DNA of 30,906 nucleotides. Origin: an uncultured Bacilli bacterium (GTDB taxonomy: Bacteria; Bacillota_I; Bacilli_A; RF39; UBA660). The stretch covers positions 1 through 30,906 of the forward strand of contig CAKPCJ010000012.1 in NCBI GenBank assembly GCA_934141575.1, given 5' to 3'. The translations under genes and the position numbers were made by a program. The notes under the pieces were generated by a model. That model was not told the DNA's origin, made no database searches, and worked only from the letters and a program-made list of their open reading frames with translations. Below, piece by piece: positions 23,576 to 30,906 of this stretch (within the stretch, counting starts at the first letter, position 1; every line of letters begins with the position of its first letter).

Positions 23576-23584
23576 TGATATAAT
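23576..23584 (+). promoter_or_regulatory. Extended -10 promoter of uvrB
   Basis: TGATATAAT is a perfect TATAAT with TGn, 23 bases before the uvrB ATG. No good -35 lies at 17 bp. I see no LexA/DinR-type operator in the gap. Confidence 0.5.
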
Positions 23585-23607
23585 ATTTTTGGTGTATGGA
23601 GGTTATT

Positions 23608-25572
23608 ATGTTTAAATTAGTATCAAAATATCAACCAAGTGGTGACCAACCACAGGCTATAAAAGAACTTGTTAATGGAATTAACTCTGGAAAGAAGAAT
23701 CAGGTTTTATTGGGTGCAACAGGTACAGGTAAAACTTTTACTATTGCTAATGTTATTAAAGAGGTTAATAAACCAACTTTGGTTCTTGCTCATAATAAAA
23801 CTCTTGCTGGCCAACTTTATAGTGAATTTAAAGAGTTGTTTCCTGAAAATAGAGTAGAGTATTTTGTTAGCTATTATGATTATTATCAACCTGAGGCATA
23901 TGTTCCATCAACAGATACTTATATTGAAAAAGATTCTTCAATAAATGACGAAATAGATGAGCTTAGACATAGCGCTACTGCTGCATTACTTGATACTAGA
24001 GATGTTATAGTTGTTGCATCTGTTTCGTGTATATATGGGATAGGAGAAGTTGAGGAATATAAAAATAAAATGCTTAATTTGTATGTTGGGCAAGAAATAT
24101 CTAAAGATGATATTCTTCATAAATTGGTTGACATGCTTTATGAGAGAAATGACATTGATTTTGTGAGAGGAACGTTTAGATCAAAGGGAGATGTAATAGA
24201 GATTATACCTGCTTCGTATCGTTCTAAAGGTATTAGGATTGAATTGTTTGGTGATGAAATAGATAGAATAAGTGAGTTTGACACTTTGACAGGAAAAGTT
24301 GATGTTAATAAAAAAACAGTTTCTATATTTCCTGCTAGCTTGTTTGTTACTAGTGATGAAAAGATAGAAAAAGCCATTTCAACTATTAAGGATGAGCTTA
24401 AATCAAGATTGCAATATTTTCAAGAAAATAATAAGTTAGTTGAGTATCAAAGATTGGAACAACGTACAAATTATGATATGGAAATGTTAAAGGAAACTGG
24501 ATTTTGTCATGGTATAGAGAATTATTCAAGACATCTTACTTTGAGAAAAGAAGGAGAGACACCTTCAACTTTAATTGATTTTTTTCCAGATGATTTTCTT
24601 CTTGTTGTTGATGAATCTCATGTTACTTTGCCACAAGTTAGAGGAATGTATAATGGAGATAGAGCAAGAAAACAAATGCTTGTTGATTATGGGTTTAGAT
24701 TACCAAGTGCTTTAGATAATAGACCTTTAAAATTTGATGAGTTTAATAGCAAATTGAATCAAGTTATTTATGTTTCAGCAACTCCGGGGGATTATGAATT
24801 GGATTTAGTTGATCATAATGTTGTTGAACAAATAATAAGACCTACTGGATTATTGGATCCAACAATTGAAGTTAGAGATAGTAAAAACCAAATAGATGAT
24901 TTAATTAATGAAATAAGAGAAAGAATAGAATTAAATGAGCGTGTTATGATTACTACTCTTACTATAAGAATGGCTGAAGAATTGACTACTTATTTAAAAG
25001 AATTAAATATTAAAGTTGCGTATTTGCATAGTGAAGTAAAAACATTACAAAGAATGGCTATAATTCGAGATGTTAGACTTGGCAAATATGATGTTTTGGT
25101 AGGAATAAATTTATTAAGAGAAGGAATTGATATACCAGAAGTCAGTTTAATAGCTATTTTAGATGCTGATAAACAGGGATTTTTACGTAGTACTAGAAGT
25201 TTGATTCAAACTATTGGTAGATGTGCAAGAAATGCTAAAGGACATGTTATTATGTATGCTAGTAGTATGTCCGATTCTATGAAGGAAGCAATTAGTGAAA
25301 CGGAACGTCGTAGGAGTATTCAGGAAAAATATAATTTAGACCATAATATTGTTCCTAAAACTATAGTTAAAGAAATAAGAGAGTTGATATCAAATGTTGA
25401 TACTGAAAATATAGATACTAAGACATCTAAGAAACAGTCTAAGGAAAGCATTAAAGATCAAATAACACGATTAGAAAAAGAAATGAAAGATGCGGCTAAA
25501 AATTTGGATTTTGAACGTGCTATGGAAATAAGGGATTATTTGTATGAACTTAAATCAGAGGAACAATTATGA
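23608..25572 (+). CDS. uvrB: Excinuclease ABC subunit B
   Basis: UvrB verifies damage handed over by UvrA and holds the DNA for UvrC incision. The 654 residues show 'KYQPSGDQPQAI' (7-18), Walker A GATGTGKT (36-43), the damage-probing hairpin region 'YYDYYQPEAYVPSTDTYIEK', 'VVDESHVTLPQ' as the Walker B equivalent, 'INLLREGIDIPEVSLIAILD', 'QTIGRCARN' and a C-terminal UVR domain ('LEKEMKDAAKNLDFERAMEI') that binds UvrC. I chose ATG 23608, where GGAGG at 23598-23602 is the ribosome binding site; an ATG at 23596 overlaps it. The TGA stop overlaps the next gene by four bases. uvrA is not directly downstream, because two other genes intervene. Confidence 0.97.
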   Translation: MFKLVSKYQPSGDQPQAIKELVNGINSGKKNQVLLGATGTGKTFTIANVIKEVNKPTLVLAHNKTLAGQLYSEFKELFPENRVEYFVSYYDYYQPEAYVPSTDTYIEKDSSINDEIDELRHSATAALLDTRDVIVVASVSCIYGIGEVEEYKNKMLNLYVGQEISKDDILHKLVDMLYERNDIDFVRGTFRSKGDVIEIIPASYRSKGIRIELFGDEIDRISEFDTLTGKVDVNKKTVSIFPASLFVTSDEKIEKAISTIKDELKSRLQYFQENNKLVEYQRLEQRTNYDMEMLKETGFCHGIENYSRHLTLRKEGETPSTLIDFFPDDFLLVVDESHVTLPQVRGMYNGDRARKQMLVDYGFRLPSALDNRPLKFDEFNSKLNQVIYVSATPGDYELDLVDHNVVEQIIRPTGLLDPTIEVRDSKNQIDDLINEIRERIELNERVMITTLTIRMAEELTTYLKELNIKVAYLHSEVKTLQRMAIIRDVRLGKYDVLVGINLLREGIDIPEVSLIAILDADKQGFLRSTRSLIQTIGRCARNAKGHVIMYASSMSDSMKEAISETERRRSIQEKYNLDHNIVPKTIVKEIRELISNVDTENIDTKTSKKQSKESIKDQITRLEKEMKDAAKNLDFERAMEIRDYLYELKSEEQL

Positions 25573-26396
25573 GATTTAAAAAAATTTATATAGAAATAAC
25601 TAATAGGTGTAACTTAAATTGTAGTTTTTGTTCTGATTCTAATAGAGTAAAAAAAGATATGACTGTAGATGAGTTTGAAATAGTCATTAATAAGATAAAG
25701 AAATATACTAAATATGTTTATCTTCATTTGAAAGGTGAACCTTTAATTCATCCTGATTTATCATCTTTTCTTGAAATATGTAATAAAAATGAAATAGGTG
25801 TTAATATTACGTCAAATGGTGTTAATATAGATAAGTGTAGGAATATACTCTTATCAAATAATGTTAGACAAGTTAATTTTTCTCTTCATTCTTATGTATT
25901 TAATAAGCCAATTGAATATTTGAATTCTATATTTAATTACATTAATTCTGCTAAATTAAATGGCAATTATTCTGTTCTTAGATTTTGGGCTTATAATGGG
26001 ATTTATACTGAAAATGAGAAGATGTTTATTTCTCATATTAATAAAATTTATAATATTGATCTAGTAAGTTTATTAAGTGAAAAAGAAAATATTAAACTTG
26101 AAAATAATGTTTATGTAAGTAGATCTAAAGAATTTATATGGCCAGATTTAAATAATAGTTATTACAGTGATTCTGGAACATGTTATGCTTTAAAGGATCA
26201 TATAGGAATCTTGTCAGATGGTACTATAGTACCTTGTTGTTTGGATGGAGATGGAACTATGTGTTTAGGAAATATATTTTCTGATGATTTATCTTCAATT
26301 TTGAATAGTGATAGGGTTGCTAGAATGATTAATGGATTTAATAATTTTAAAAAGATAGAAGAAATGTGTAAGCATTGTAATTTTTTAGATAAATAG
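25569..26396 (+). CDS. Radical SAM protein with SPASM-like C-terminus
   Basis: This is a 275-residue radical SAM enzyme. The cluster motif CxxxCxxC is 'CNLNCSFC' (C14, C18, C21), the 'KGEPLIHPDL' segment (55-64) stands in the GGEP position, and 'NITSNG' (79-84) follows. The C-terminal part has further cysteines (C205, C223, C224, C232, C267, C270) around 'GILSDGTIVPCC' and 'LGNIF', typical of SPASM domains that bind auxiliary clusters in peptide- or protein-modifying enzymes. The ATGA overlap with uvrB indicates translational coupling. The substrate is unknown. No small precursor peptide gene is apparent on either side, so a link to DNA repair or modification of a protein is possible but unproven. 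Confidence 0.88.
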   Translation: MRFKKIYIEITNRCNLNCSFCSDSNRVKKDMTVDEFEIVINKIKKYTKYVYLHLKGEPLIHPDLSSFLEICNKNEIGVNITSNGVNIDKCRNILLSNNVRQVNFSLHSYVFNKPIEYLNSIFNYINSAKLNGNYSVLRFWAYNGIYTENEKMFISHINKIYNIDLVSLLSEKENIKLENNVYVSRSKEFIWPDLNNSYYSDSGTCYALKDHIGILSDGTIVPCCLDGDGTMCLGNIFSDDLSSILNSDRVARMINGFNNFKKIEEMCKHCNFLDK

Positions 26397-26403
26397 GTGA
26401 AAT

Positions 26404-26889
26404 ATGATTAGTGGTTTTAAAGCTTTTAATAGTAATATGTCCAATAGATATGGAACTAAGTTTGAGTTGTGTAAATATTATGAGGTAAAAGGGAAAATAT
26501 CTTGGGGTAATTCTGGAAATGGTTTTCATCTTTGCTCTAATATAGAAGATACTTTTAGATATTTTGATTTTATGGATAATGATTCATGTATTGCTAGAGT
26601 ATATGGTATTGGAGATTGTATTTGTAATAATGATGAATACTATGGTTATTATGATATGTATGTTTGTAAAGGAATATTTATTAGTAAAATAGTTAAAAGA
26701 AATGAGCTTATCCAGTATTTGTATAGATTAGCTAATGATGGTTATAATGATAGAGCACTTAGGTTTATAAGTGGGTATAAATTAACGAATGAAGAAGTTA
26801 GAAATCTATTATGTATTTTTGATAAGAAATGTAGGTGGAATGTGGAAGAGTATACAAAGATATTAAAGTATTATCAACATAGCAAGTAG
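26404..26889 (+). CDS. Hypothetical protein with 'GFHLC'-type motif
   Basis: This 161-residue protein begins 'MISGFKAFNSNMSNRYGTKF' and continues with 'CKYYEVKG' and 'GNSGNGFHLCSNIEDTFRYF' (36-55). The 'NGFHxC..xxDxxxYF' pattern recalls a family of small phage- and island-associated proteins of unknown function (of the DUF7666 kind); I state this from memory and with reservation. No membrane segment or signal peptide is seen. Tyrosine and cysteine are frequent, and the C-terminal 60 residues look helical. The ATG follows the radical SAM gene by seven bases with AGGTGAAAT in front, so uvrB, the radical SAM gene and this one look like one operon. Confidence 0.7.
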   Translation: MISGFKAFNSNMSNRYGTKFELCKYYEVKGKISWGNSGNGFHLCSNIEDTFRYFDFMDNDSCIARVYGIGDCICNNDEYYGYYDMYVCKGIFISKIVKRNELIQYLYRLANDGYNDRALRFISGYKLTNEEVRNLLCIFDKKCRWNVEEYTKILKYYQHSK

Positions 26890-26923
26890 AAATTTATTGC
26901 AAAAGGAACAAATGTTTGATATA

Positions 26924-26951
26924 TTGTTCTTGTAATAAATATTTGTATTAA
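26924..26951 (+). promoter_or_regulatory. Possible promoter of uvrA
   Basis: TTGTTC at 26924-26929, a 16-bp spacer, and TATTAA at 26946-26951. It lies in the 81-base gap before uvrA. An imperfect inverted repeat at about 26905-26930 without a T-run is also present. Confidence 0.35.
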
Positions 26952-26970
26952 TGGTAGAAAGTGTGATTTT

Positions 26971-29784
26971 ATGGATAAAATAATAGTTAAAGGTGCAAGA
27001 GAAAATAATTTAAAAAATATTGATATTGAACTTCCTAAAAATAAACTTATAGTTATGACAGGAGTGTCAGGAAGTGGAAAGAGTTCTTTGGCATTCGATA
27101 CAATATATGCTGAAGGTCAGAGACGATATGTTGAAAGCTTAAGTGCTTATGCAAGGCAGTTTTTAGGTGGAACAGAAAAACCGGATGTTGATAGTATCGA
27201 AGGTTTAAGTCCAGCAATTAGTATTGATCAGAAAACAACAAACAGAAATCCTAGGAGTACTGTTGGTACTGTAACTGAAATTTATGACTATTTGAGATTA
27301 TTATTTGCTAGGATTGGTGTTCCACATTGTCCAACACATAATATTCCTATTAAGAGTCAGAGTATTGATGAAATGACTAATAAGTTAATGGCTATGGATG
27401 ATGGAACTAAGATAGTCGTAATGTCTCCTGTTGTTGATAGTGTAAAAGGCACACATAAAGATTTACTTGATGATTTGAGAAAAGAAGGATATGTAAGAGT
27501 AAGGGTAAATGGTGAAGTTAGAGATTTATCTGAAAATATTGAGTTATCTAAAACAACTAAGGATACTATAGAAGTAGTCATAGATAGATTGATTATTAAA
27601 AATGGTATAAGAAGTAGGTTATTTGAATCATTGGAAACTGCTACTAAACTATCAAATGGTAAGGTTATTATTTCTGTTGTAGATGGTGAAGAGTTTTTGA
27701 TGAGTGAAAATTACGCTTGTCCTTATTGTAATTTTTCAATTAAAGATTTGGAACCTAATCTATTTTCTTTTAATGCACCTTATGGGGCTTGTCCAGATTG
27801 TAAAGGATTGGGATTCAAGTTACATATAGATCAAGATTTGCTTATTCCAGATAAAAGTATAAGCATAAGTGATGGTGCTATTTTAACTTTAAATAGTGAT
27901 GATAAAGATAATATAATATATAAAGAATTGGAAACTTGTGCTAAATTCTATAAAATAGATTTAACGAAACCTGTTAAGGAGCTTAGCAAAAAGGAACTTA
28001 ATATTATTTTATATGGTAGTCCTGATATTCTTAACTTTAGTGGTTCCTCTAAAAGTGGTAATACATTTAATAGAAATAAAAAATATGAAGGTATTATTAC
28101 TAATTTAGAAAGACGTTATATGGAAACAACAAGTGGATGGATTAGGGAATGGATTGAGCAATATATGACAAGTAGCGTATGTAATACTTGTGGTGGTGCT
28201 AGATTAAAAGAAGATGTTTTATCTGTTCTTATTAATAAGAAGAATATATATCAAATGACTACTATGAATATAGGTGACTTGTATGATTATTTTAATAATA
28301 TTAAATTATCAAAATCAGATATGGAAATATCAGAACTTATTATTAAGGAAATTAAGTCAAGACTTTTATTTTTGAAGAATGTTGGATTGGAGTATTTAAC
28401 ATTAAATAGATACGCTTCAACTTTATCTGGTGGTGAGGCACAGAGAATAAGGCTTGCTACTCAAATTGGATCTAGATTAACTGGAATTTTGTATGTTTTG
28501 GATGAACCTAGTATTGGGTTACATCAAAGGGATAATGAAAAACTTATTAAATCTTTGCAAGAAATGCGTGATTTGGGAAATACTCTTATTGTTGTTGAAC
28601 ATGATACTGATACAATGTTGGCTGCTGATTATTTAGTAGATATTGGACCAAAAGCTGGTGATAAAGGTGGATATGTTGTTGCTTGTGGTACTCCACAAGA
28701 GGTTATGGCAAATCCCAATAGTTTAACTGGAAAGTATTTAACTGGTGAGGAAAAAATAGATGTTCCTAGTACCCGACGTAAAGGTAATGGGAAATATATT
28801 ACTATTAAAGGTGCTAAGGAAAATAATTTGAAGAATATTACTGTTAAATTTCCTTTAGGAAAATTTGTTTGTGTAACTGGAGTATCAGGAAGTGGAAAAA
28901 GTTCTTTAGTTAATGAAATATTGAGAAAATCATTAACTCAAAATTTATCAAAAACTACAAAAGAAAAACCTGGAAAATGTAGATCAATAGATGGGTTAGA
29001 TTTGATAGATAAAGTAGTTGATATATCTCAAGATCCAATTGGACGTACTCCTAGGAGTAATCCTGCTACTTATGTTGGTGTTTTTGACGATATTAGAGAT
29101 GTTTTCGCAACAACTAAGGAAGCTAAAATGAGAGGATACGATAAAAGTAGGTTTAGTTTTAATGTAAAAGGTGGTAGATGCGAAGCTTGTTGGGGTGATG
29201 GTGTTAAGAAAATAGAAATGCACTTTTTACCTGATGTTTATATTCCTTGTGATGTTTGCCATGGAACTAGATATAATACTGAAACTCTTCAAATTAAATA
29301 TAAGGGTAAAAACATTTCAGAAGTTCTTGATATGCGTGTGAGTGAAGCAATTGAATTTTTTGAAAATCATCCTAAATTAAAAAATAAGCTTCAAACTATG
29401 ATAGATGTTGGTCTTGATTATGTTAAATTAGGTCAAAGTGCTCCTACTTTATCAGGTGGTGAAGCAGCTAGGGTAAAATTAGCAAAGTCATTGCAAAAGA
29501 AACCTACTGGCAAAAGTATATTTTTACTTGATGAACCAACAACTGGATTGCATCAAGATGACATAAAGAAATTACTTGTTGTTCTAAATAGAATAGTTGA
29601 TAATGGTGATACCGTAGTTGTAATTGAGCATAATTTGGATGTAATAAAGGTTGCAGATTATATAATAGATTTAGGACCAGAAGGTGGAGATCATGGTGGC
29701 GAATTGATATTTGCTGGAACTCCGGAGGAACTAGTTAAAGAGCCTAAATCTTATACAGGACAATTTTTGAAAAAGTATTTGTAA
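26971..29784 (+). CDS. uvrA: Excinuclease ABC subunit A
   Basis: UvrA is the damage-sensing ABC ATPase of nucleotide excision repair. It works with UvrB and is recruited by Mfd, both encoded in this window. The 937 residues contain two ATPase modules: Walker A GVSGSGKS at 31-38 and 637-644, signatures 'LSGGEAQRIRLA' from 485 and 'LSGGEAARVKLA' from 827, and Walker B 'VLDEPSIGLH' and 'LLDEPTTGLH'. Zinc modules are visible at C250/C253 with the later 'CPDC', and at C737/C740 with 'CDVC'. Length is typical. The ribosome binding site before ATG 26971 is poor (AGAAAGTGTGA). Its last codons contain the -35 element of the next gene's promoter. Confidence 0.97.
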   Translation: MDKIIVKGARENNLKNIDIELPKNKLIVMTGVSGSGKSSLAFDTIYAEGQRRYVESLSAYARQFLGGTEKPDVDSIEGLSPAISIDQKTTNRNPRSTVGTVTEIYDYLRLLFARIGVPHCPTHNIPIKSQSIDEMTNKLMAMDDGTKIVVMSPVVDSVKGTHKDLLDDLRKEGYVRVRVNGEVRDLSENIELSKTTKDTIEVVIDRLIIKNGIRSRLFESLETATKLSNGKVIISVVDGEEFLMSENYACPYCNFSIKDLEPNLFSFNAPYGACPDCKGLGFKLHIDQDLLIPDKSISISDGAILTLNSDDKDNIIYKELETCAKFYKIDLTKPVKELSKKELNIILYGSPDILNFSGSSKSGNTFNRNKKYEGIITNLERRYMETTSGWIREWIEQYMTSSVCNTCGGARLKEDVLSVLINKKNIYQMTTMNIGDLYDYFNNIKLSKSDMEISELIIKEIKSRLLFLKNVGLEYLTLNRYASTLSGGEAQRIRLATQIGSRLTGILYVLDEPSIGLHQRDNEKLIKSLQEMRDLGNTLIVVEHDTDTMLAADYLVDIGPKAGDKGGYVVACGTPQEVMANPNSLTGKYLTGEEKIDVPSTRRKGNGKYITIKGAKENNLKNITVKFPLGKFVCVTGVSGSGKSSLVNEILRKSLTQNLSKTTKEKPGKCRSIDGLDLIDKVVDISQDPIGRTPRSNPATYVGVFDDIRDVFATTKEAKMRGYDKSRFSFNVKGGRCEACWGDGVKKIEMHFLPDVYIPCDVCHGTRYNTETLQIKYKGKNISEVLDMRVSEAIEFFENHPKLKNKLQTMIDVGLDYVKLGQSAPTLSGGEAARVKLAKSLQKKPTGKSIFLLDEPTTGLHQDDIKKLLVVLNRIVDNGDTVVVIEHNLDVIKVADYIIDLGPEGGDHGGELIFAGTPEELVKEPKSYTGQFLKKYL

Positions 29785-29795
29785 TCTTGTATTAA
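29767..29795 (+). promoter_or_regulatory. Sigma-A promoter of the small heat-shock gene
   Basis: TTGAAA at 29767-29772 (inside the end of uvrA), a 17-bp spacer, and TATTAA at 29790-29795. The predicted transcript start, about 29802, is at the foot of the hairpin at 29803-29832. No CIRCE-type repeat is seen. Confidence 0.62.
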
Positions 29796-29802
29796 ATGTA
29801 AA

Positions 29803-29838
29803 ATTCTTCTCATAATATTTTATGAGGAGGATTTTTTT
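29803..29838 (+). promoter_or_regulatory. Leader hairpin sequestering the hsp20 ribosome binding site
   Basis: ATTCTTCTCATA (29803-29814) pairs with TATGAGGAGGAT (29821-29832) around a six-base loop: twelve pairs, two of them G-U. The whole Shine-Dalgarno GAGGAGG (29824-29830) is in the stem, and seven T follow directly before the ATG. It may act as an RNA thermometer or an attenuator, and may also terminate uvrA transcripts. Confidence 0.6.
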
Positions 29839-30228
29839 ATGAATATGATTTCAAGAAATGGATTTTTTGGGGATTTATGGGATGATTTCGTTGATTCTTC
29901 TAGGAATAATGCTTTGTTAAAGAGTGATGTCTATGAAGATGATAATAATTATATAATAGAAATAGATATTCCTGGTTATACTAAGGAAAATGTTTCAATA
30001 GACTATGAAAATGGTTATTTAATAATAAGTGCTGTAAGAAGTAGTAATGTGGATGAAGCTAGATATATTAGAAAAGAAAAATATTATGGTGAGTATAAGA
30101 GAAGTTTTTACATAGGAGATGTTGATGAAAATGATATAAGTGCTACATTTTATAATGGAGTTCTTAAAATAATATTTCCAAAAACTTCTGTTAAACAGGA
30201 ACATAAGAAGAGAATAGAAATTGAATAA
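29839..30228 (+). CDS. hsp20: Small heat-shock protein, Hsp20/alpha-crystallin family
   Basis: This is an ATP-independent holdase chaperone that keeps unfolding proteins soluble. The 129 residues have a short N-terminal arm 'MNMISRNGFFGDLWDDF', an alpha-crystallin domain from about 28 to 115 with 'KSDVYEDDNNYIIEIDIPG' and the diagnostic late strand 'ATFYNGVLKIIFPK' (101-114), and a C-terminal 'IEIE' resembling the IxI motif that links subunits. It is slightly shorter than the Bacillus relatives of about 140-150. The gene has its own promoter and a 37-base leader that is almost all hairpin, with the ribosome binding site buried, which suggests temperature-dependent translation. A terminator overlaps its stop. 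Confidence 0.93.
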   Translation: MNMISRNGFFGDLWDDFVDSSRNNALLKSDVYEDDNNYIIEIDIPGYTKENVSIDYENGYLIISAVRSSNVDEARYIRKEKYYGEYKRSFYIGDVDENDISATFYNGVLKIIFPKTSVKQEHKKRIEIE

Positions 30229-30248
30229 TTAATTTTATTCAATTTTTT
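30218..30248 (+). terminator. Intrinsic terminator overlapping the hsp20 stop
   Basis: AAATTGAATAA (30218-30228) pairs with TTATTCAATTT (30235-30245) around TTAATT, with six T from 30243. The stop codon lies in the stem. Confidence 0.75.
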
Positions 30249-30415
30249 AATTTATAAGGTTATATTACTTATAAAACTATATAAATAGAATTATACTTAT
30301 GTTAATAATATAGATGTTTAGTGGTATTTTTAACATGAAATTATTTTGAAATTTTTTTATTCAATAAATTAGTAAATATACGGAAATAATAAGTGTAAAG
30401 TGAATATTGTAATTG

Positions 30416-30444
30416 TTGAAATATAATATTATAAACTGTATAAT
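30416..30444 (+). promoter_or_regulatory. Strong sigma-A promoter of the pilin-like gene
   Basis: TTGAAA at 30416-30421, a 17-bp spacer, and a perfect TATAAT at 30439-30444. The preceding 170 bases from the hsp20 terminator are A+T-rich and I see no gene in them. Confidence 0.78.
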
Positions 30445-30468
30445 TTTGTTATAAGGTAGGAGGAATAT

Positions 30469-30906
30469 ATGGAAAAGAATAAGGGATTTACATTAATAGA
30501 ATTACTAACAGTAATAGCAATATTAGCAGTAATATTGTTAATCGCAGCTCCAACAATATTAGGAGTATTAGATAAAGCAAAAAGAAGTACATTTAAGAAT
30601 CAAGTATTAATGTATGTAGAAGGATTAAAGACACAAGTAGCACTAAATGAAATAGGGCAAGAACAAAGTATAACATGGACTAATAATGAAGCAACAGTAG
30701 ATTTTTCTAGTATAAATATGGATTCAGCTAATAATTATACTGGTAAGATAAAAGTAACAAAAAACAGTAAAAATGAATATACATATACAGTAATAGAAGC
30801 ACATGGAGATGGATGGAAGTTAAAGACATCAAAAGAAGCAAAATCAATAGCAGATAGTGATATAGTAAAAGATGATGGTAAATCAACAGAAACACCAACA
30901 GTTACA
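30469..30906 (+). CDS. Type IV pilin-like protein, runs off the right edge
   Basis: This is a secreted or surface filament subunit of the type IV pilin superfamily. The first residues 'MEKNKGFTLIELLTVIAILA' are a textbook class III signal: a short basic leader, the prepilin peptidase site between G6 and F7, glutamate at mature position 5, then a long hydrophobic helix. The rest (about 40-146) is polar and rich in Lys, Asn, Thr and Ser. The frame is still open at 30906, so at least 146 codons exist. TAGGAGGAA and a strong promoter precede the ATG. Codon choice differs sharply from neighbouring genes: Val is nearly always GTA, Ile ATA, Ala GCA and Thr ACA. It could be a competence pseudopilin or an adhesive pilus major subunit; the sequence does not decide. 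Confidence 0.88.
   Translation, partial: MEKNKGFTLIELLTVIAILAVILLIAAPTILGVLDKAKRSTFKNQVLMYVEGLKTQVALNEIGQEQSITWTNNEATVDFSSINMDSANNYTGKIKVTKNSKNEYTYTVIEAHGDGWKLKTSKEAKSIADSDIVKDDGKSTETPTVT

Noticed and set aside
23585..23607. LexA/DinR operator at uvrB
   Set aside because: No GAAC-N4-GTTC-like sequence is seen in the gap between the previous gene and uvrB.
26905..26935. Inverted repeat before uvrA as a terminator
   Set aside because: The stem is short and imperfect and no T-run follows it.
1..30906. Mycoplasma genetic code (TGA as Trp)
   Set aside because: TGA closes tatD, uvrB and the 22614 gene at the right places, and tryptophans in conserved motifs are TGG.

Overview
The window is a very A+T-rich (roughly three quarters by eye) bacterial chromosome segment next to the replication origin. 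Gene order follows the origin region of Bacillota: dnaN, recF, gyrB, gyrA, SRP RNA, tadA, dnaX, ebfC, recR, bofA, holB, ricT, yabB, rsmI, pth, mfd, spoVT, tatD. The low G+C, the mycoplasma-sized SRP RNA and the compact layout suggest an uncultured, mollicute-adjacent lineage of Bacilli (RF39-like or similar). TGA is a stop codon here (tatD, uvrB and the 22614 gene), so the mycoplasma code does not apply. BofA and SpoVT homologues point to a spore-forming ancestry.

Layout. 1-6483: replication and topology genes (dnaN 3' end, a ComK-type competence regulator where Bacillus has yaaA, recF, gyrB, gyrA). 6484-8114: a gene-free, extremely A+T-rich stretch with two DnaA boxes at its left end and eight parS-type palindromes sharing the invariant core GTTTCACGTGAAAC, then the SRP RNA promoter. 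8115-20340: a dense co-directional housekeeping block for tRNA editing, the clamp loader, recombination, RNA processing, rRNA and tRNA modification, ribosome rescue and transcription-coupled repair. 20395-23567: lineage-specific genes, including two reverse-strand membrane-protein genes and two unrecognised genes, each side with clear sigma-A promoters. 23608-29784: uvrB and uvrA, separated by a radical SAM gene and a small hypothetical gene. 29785-30906: a small heat-shock protein gene behind a leader hairpin that covers its ribosome binding site, then the start of a type IV pilin-like gene with unusual codon choice that runs off the right edge.

How it fits together. Clamp (DnaN), clamp loader (DnaX, HolB), RecF/RecR/EbfC, gyrase and nucleotide excision repair (UvrB, UvrA, Mfd) form a replication and repair set. 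The parS array looks like a concentrated chromosomal centromere for ParB/SMC loading, and a perfect Noc-binding palindrome inside rsmI suggests that nucleoid occlusion by a ParB paralogue also exists. ComK, RicT and the pilin-like gene raise the possibility of a competence programme. The main candidates for something new are the eight-site parS array, the Noc site in rsmI, the hairpin leader of the heat-shock gene and the shortened ComK.
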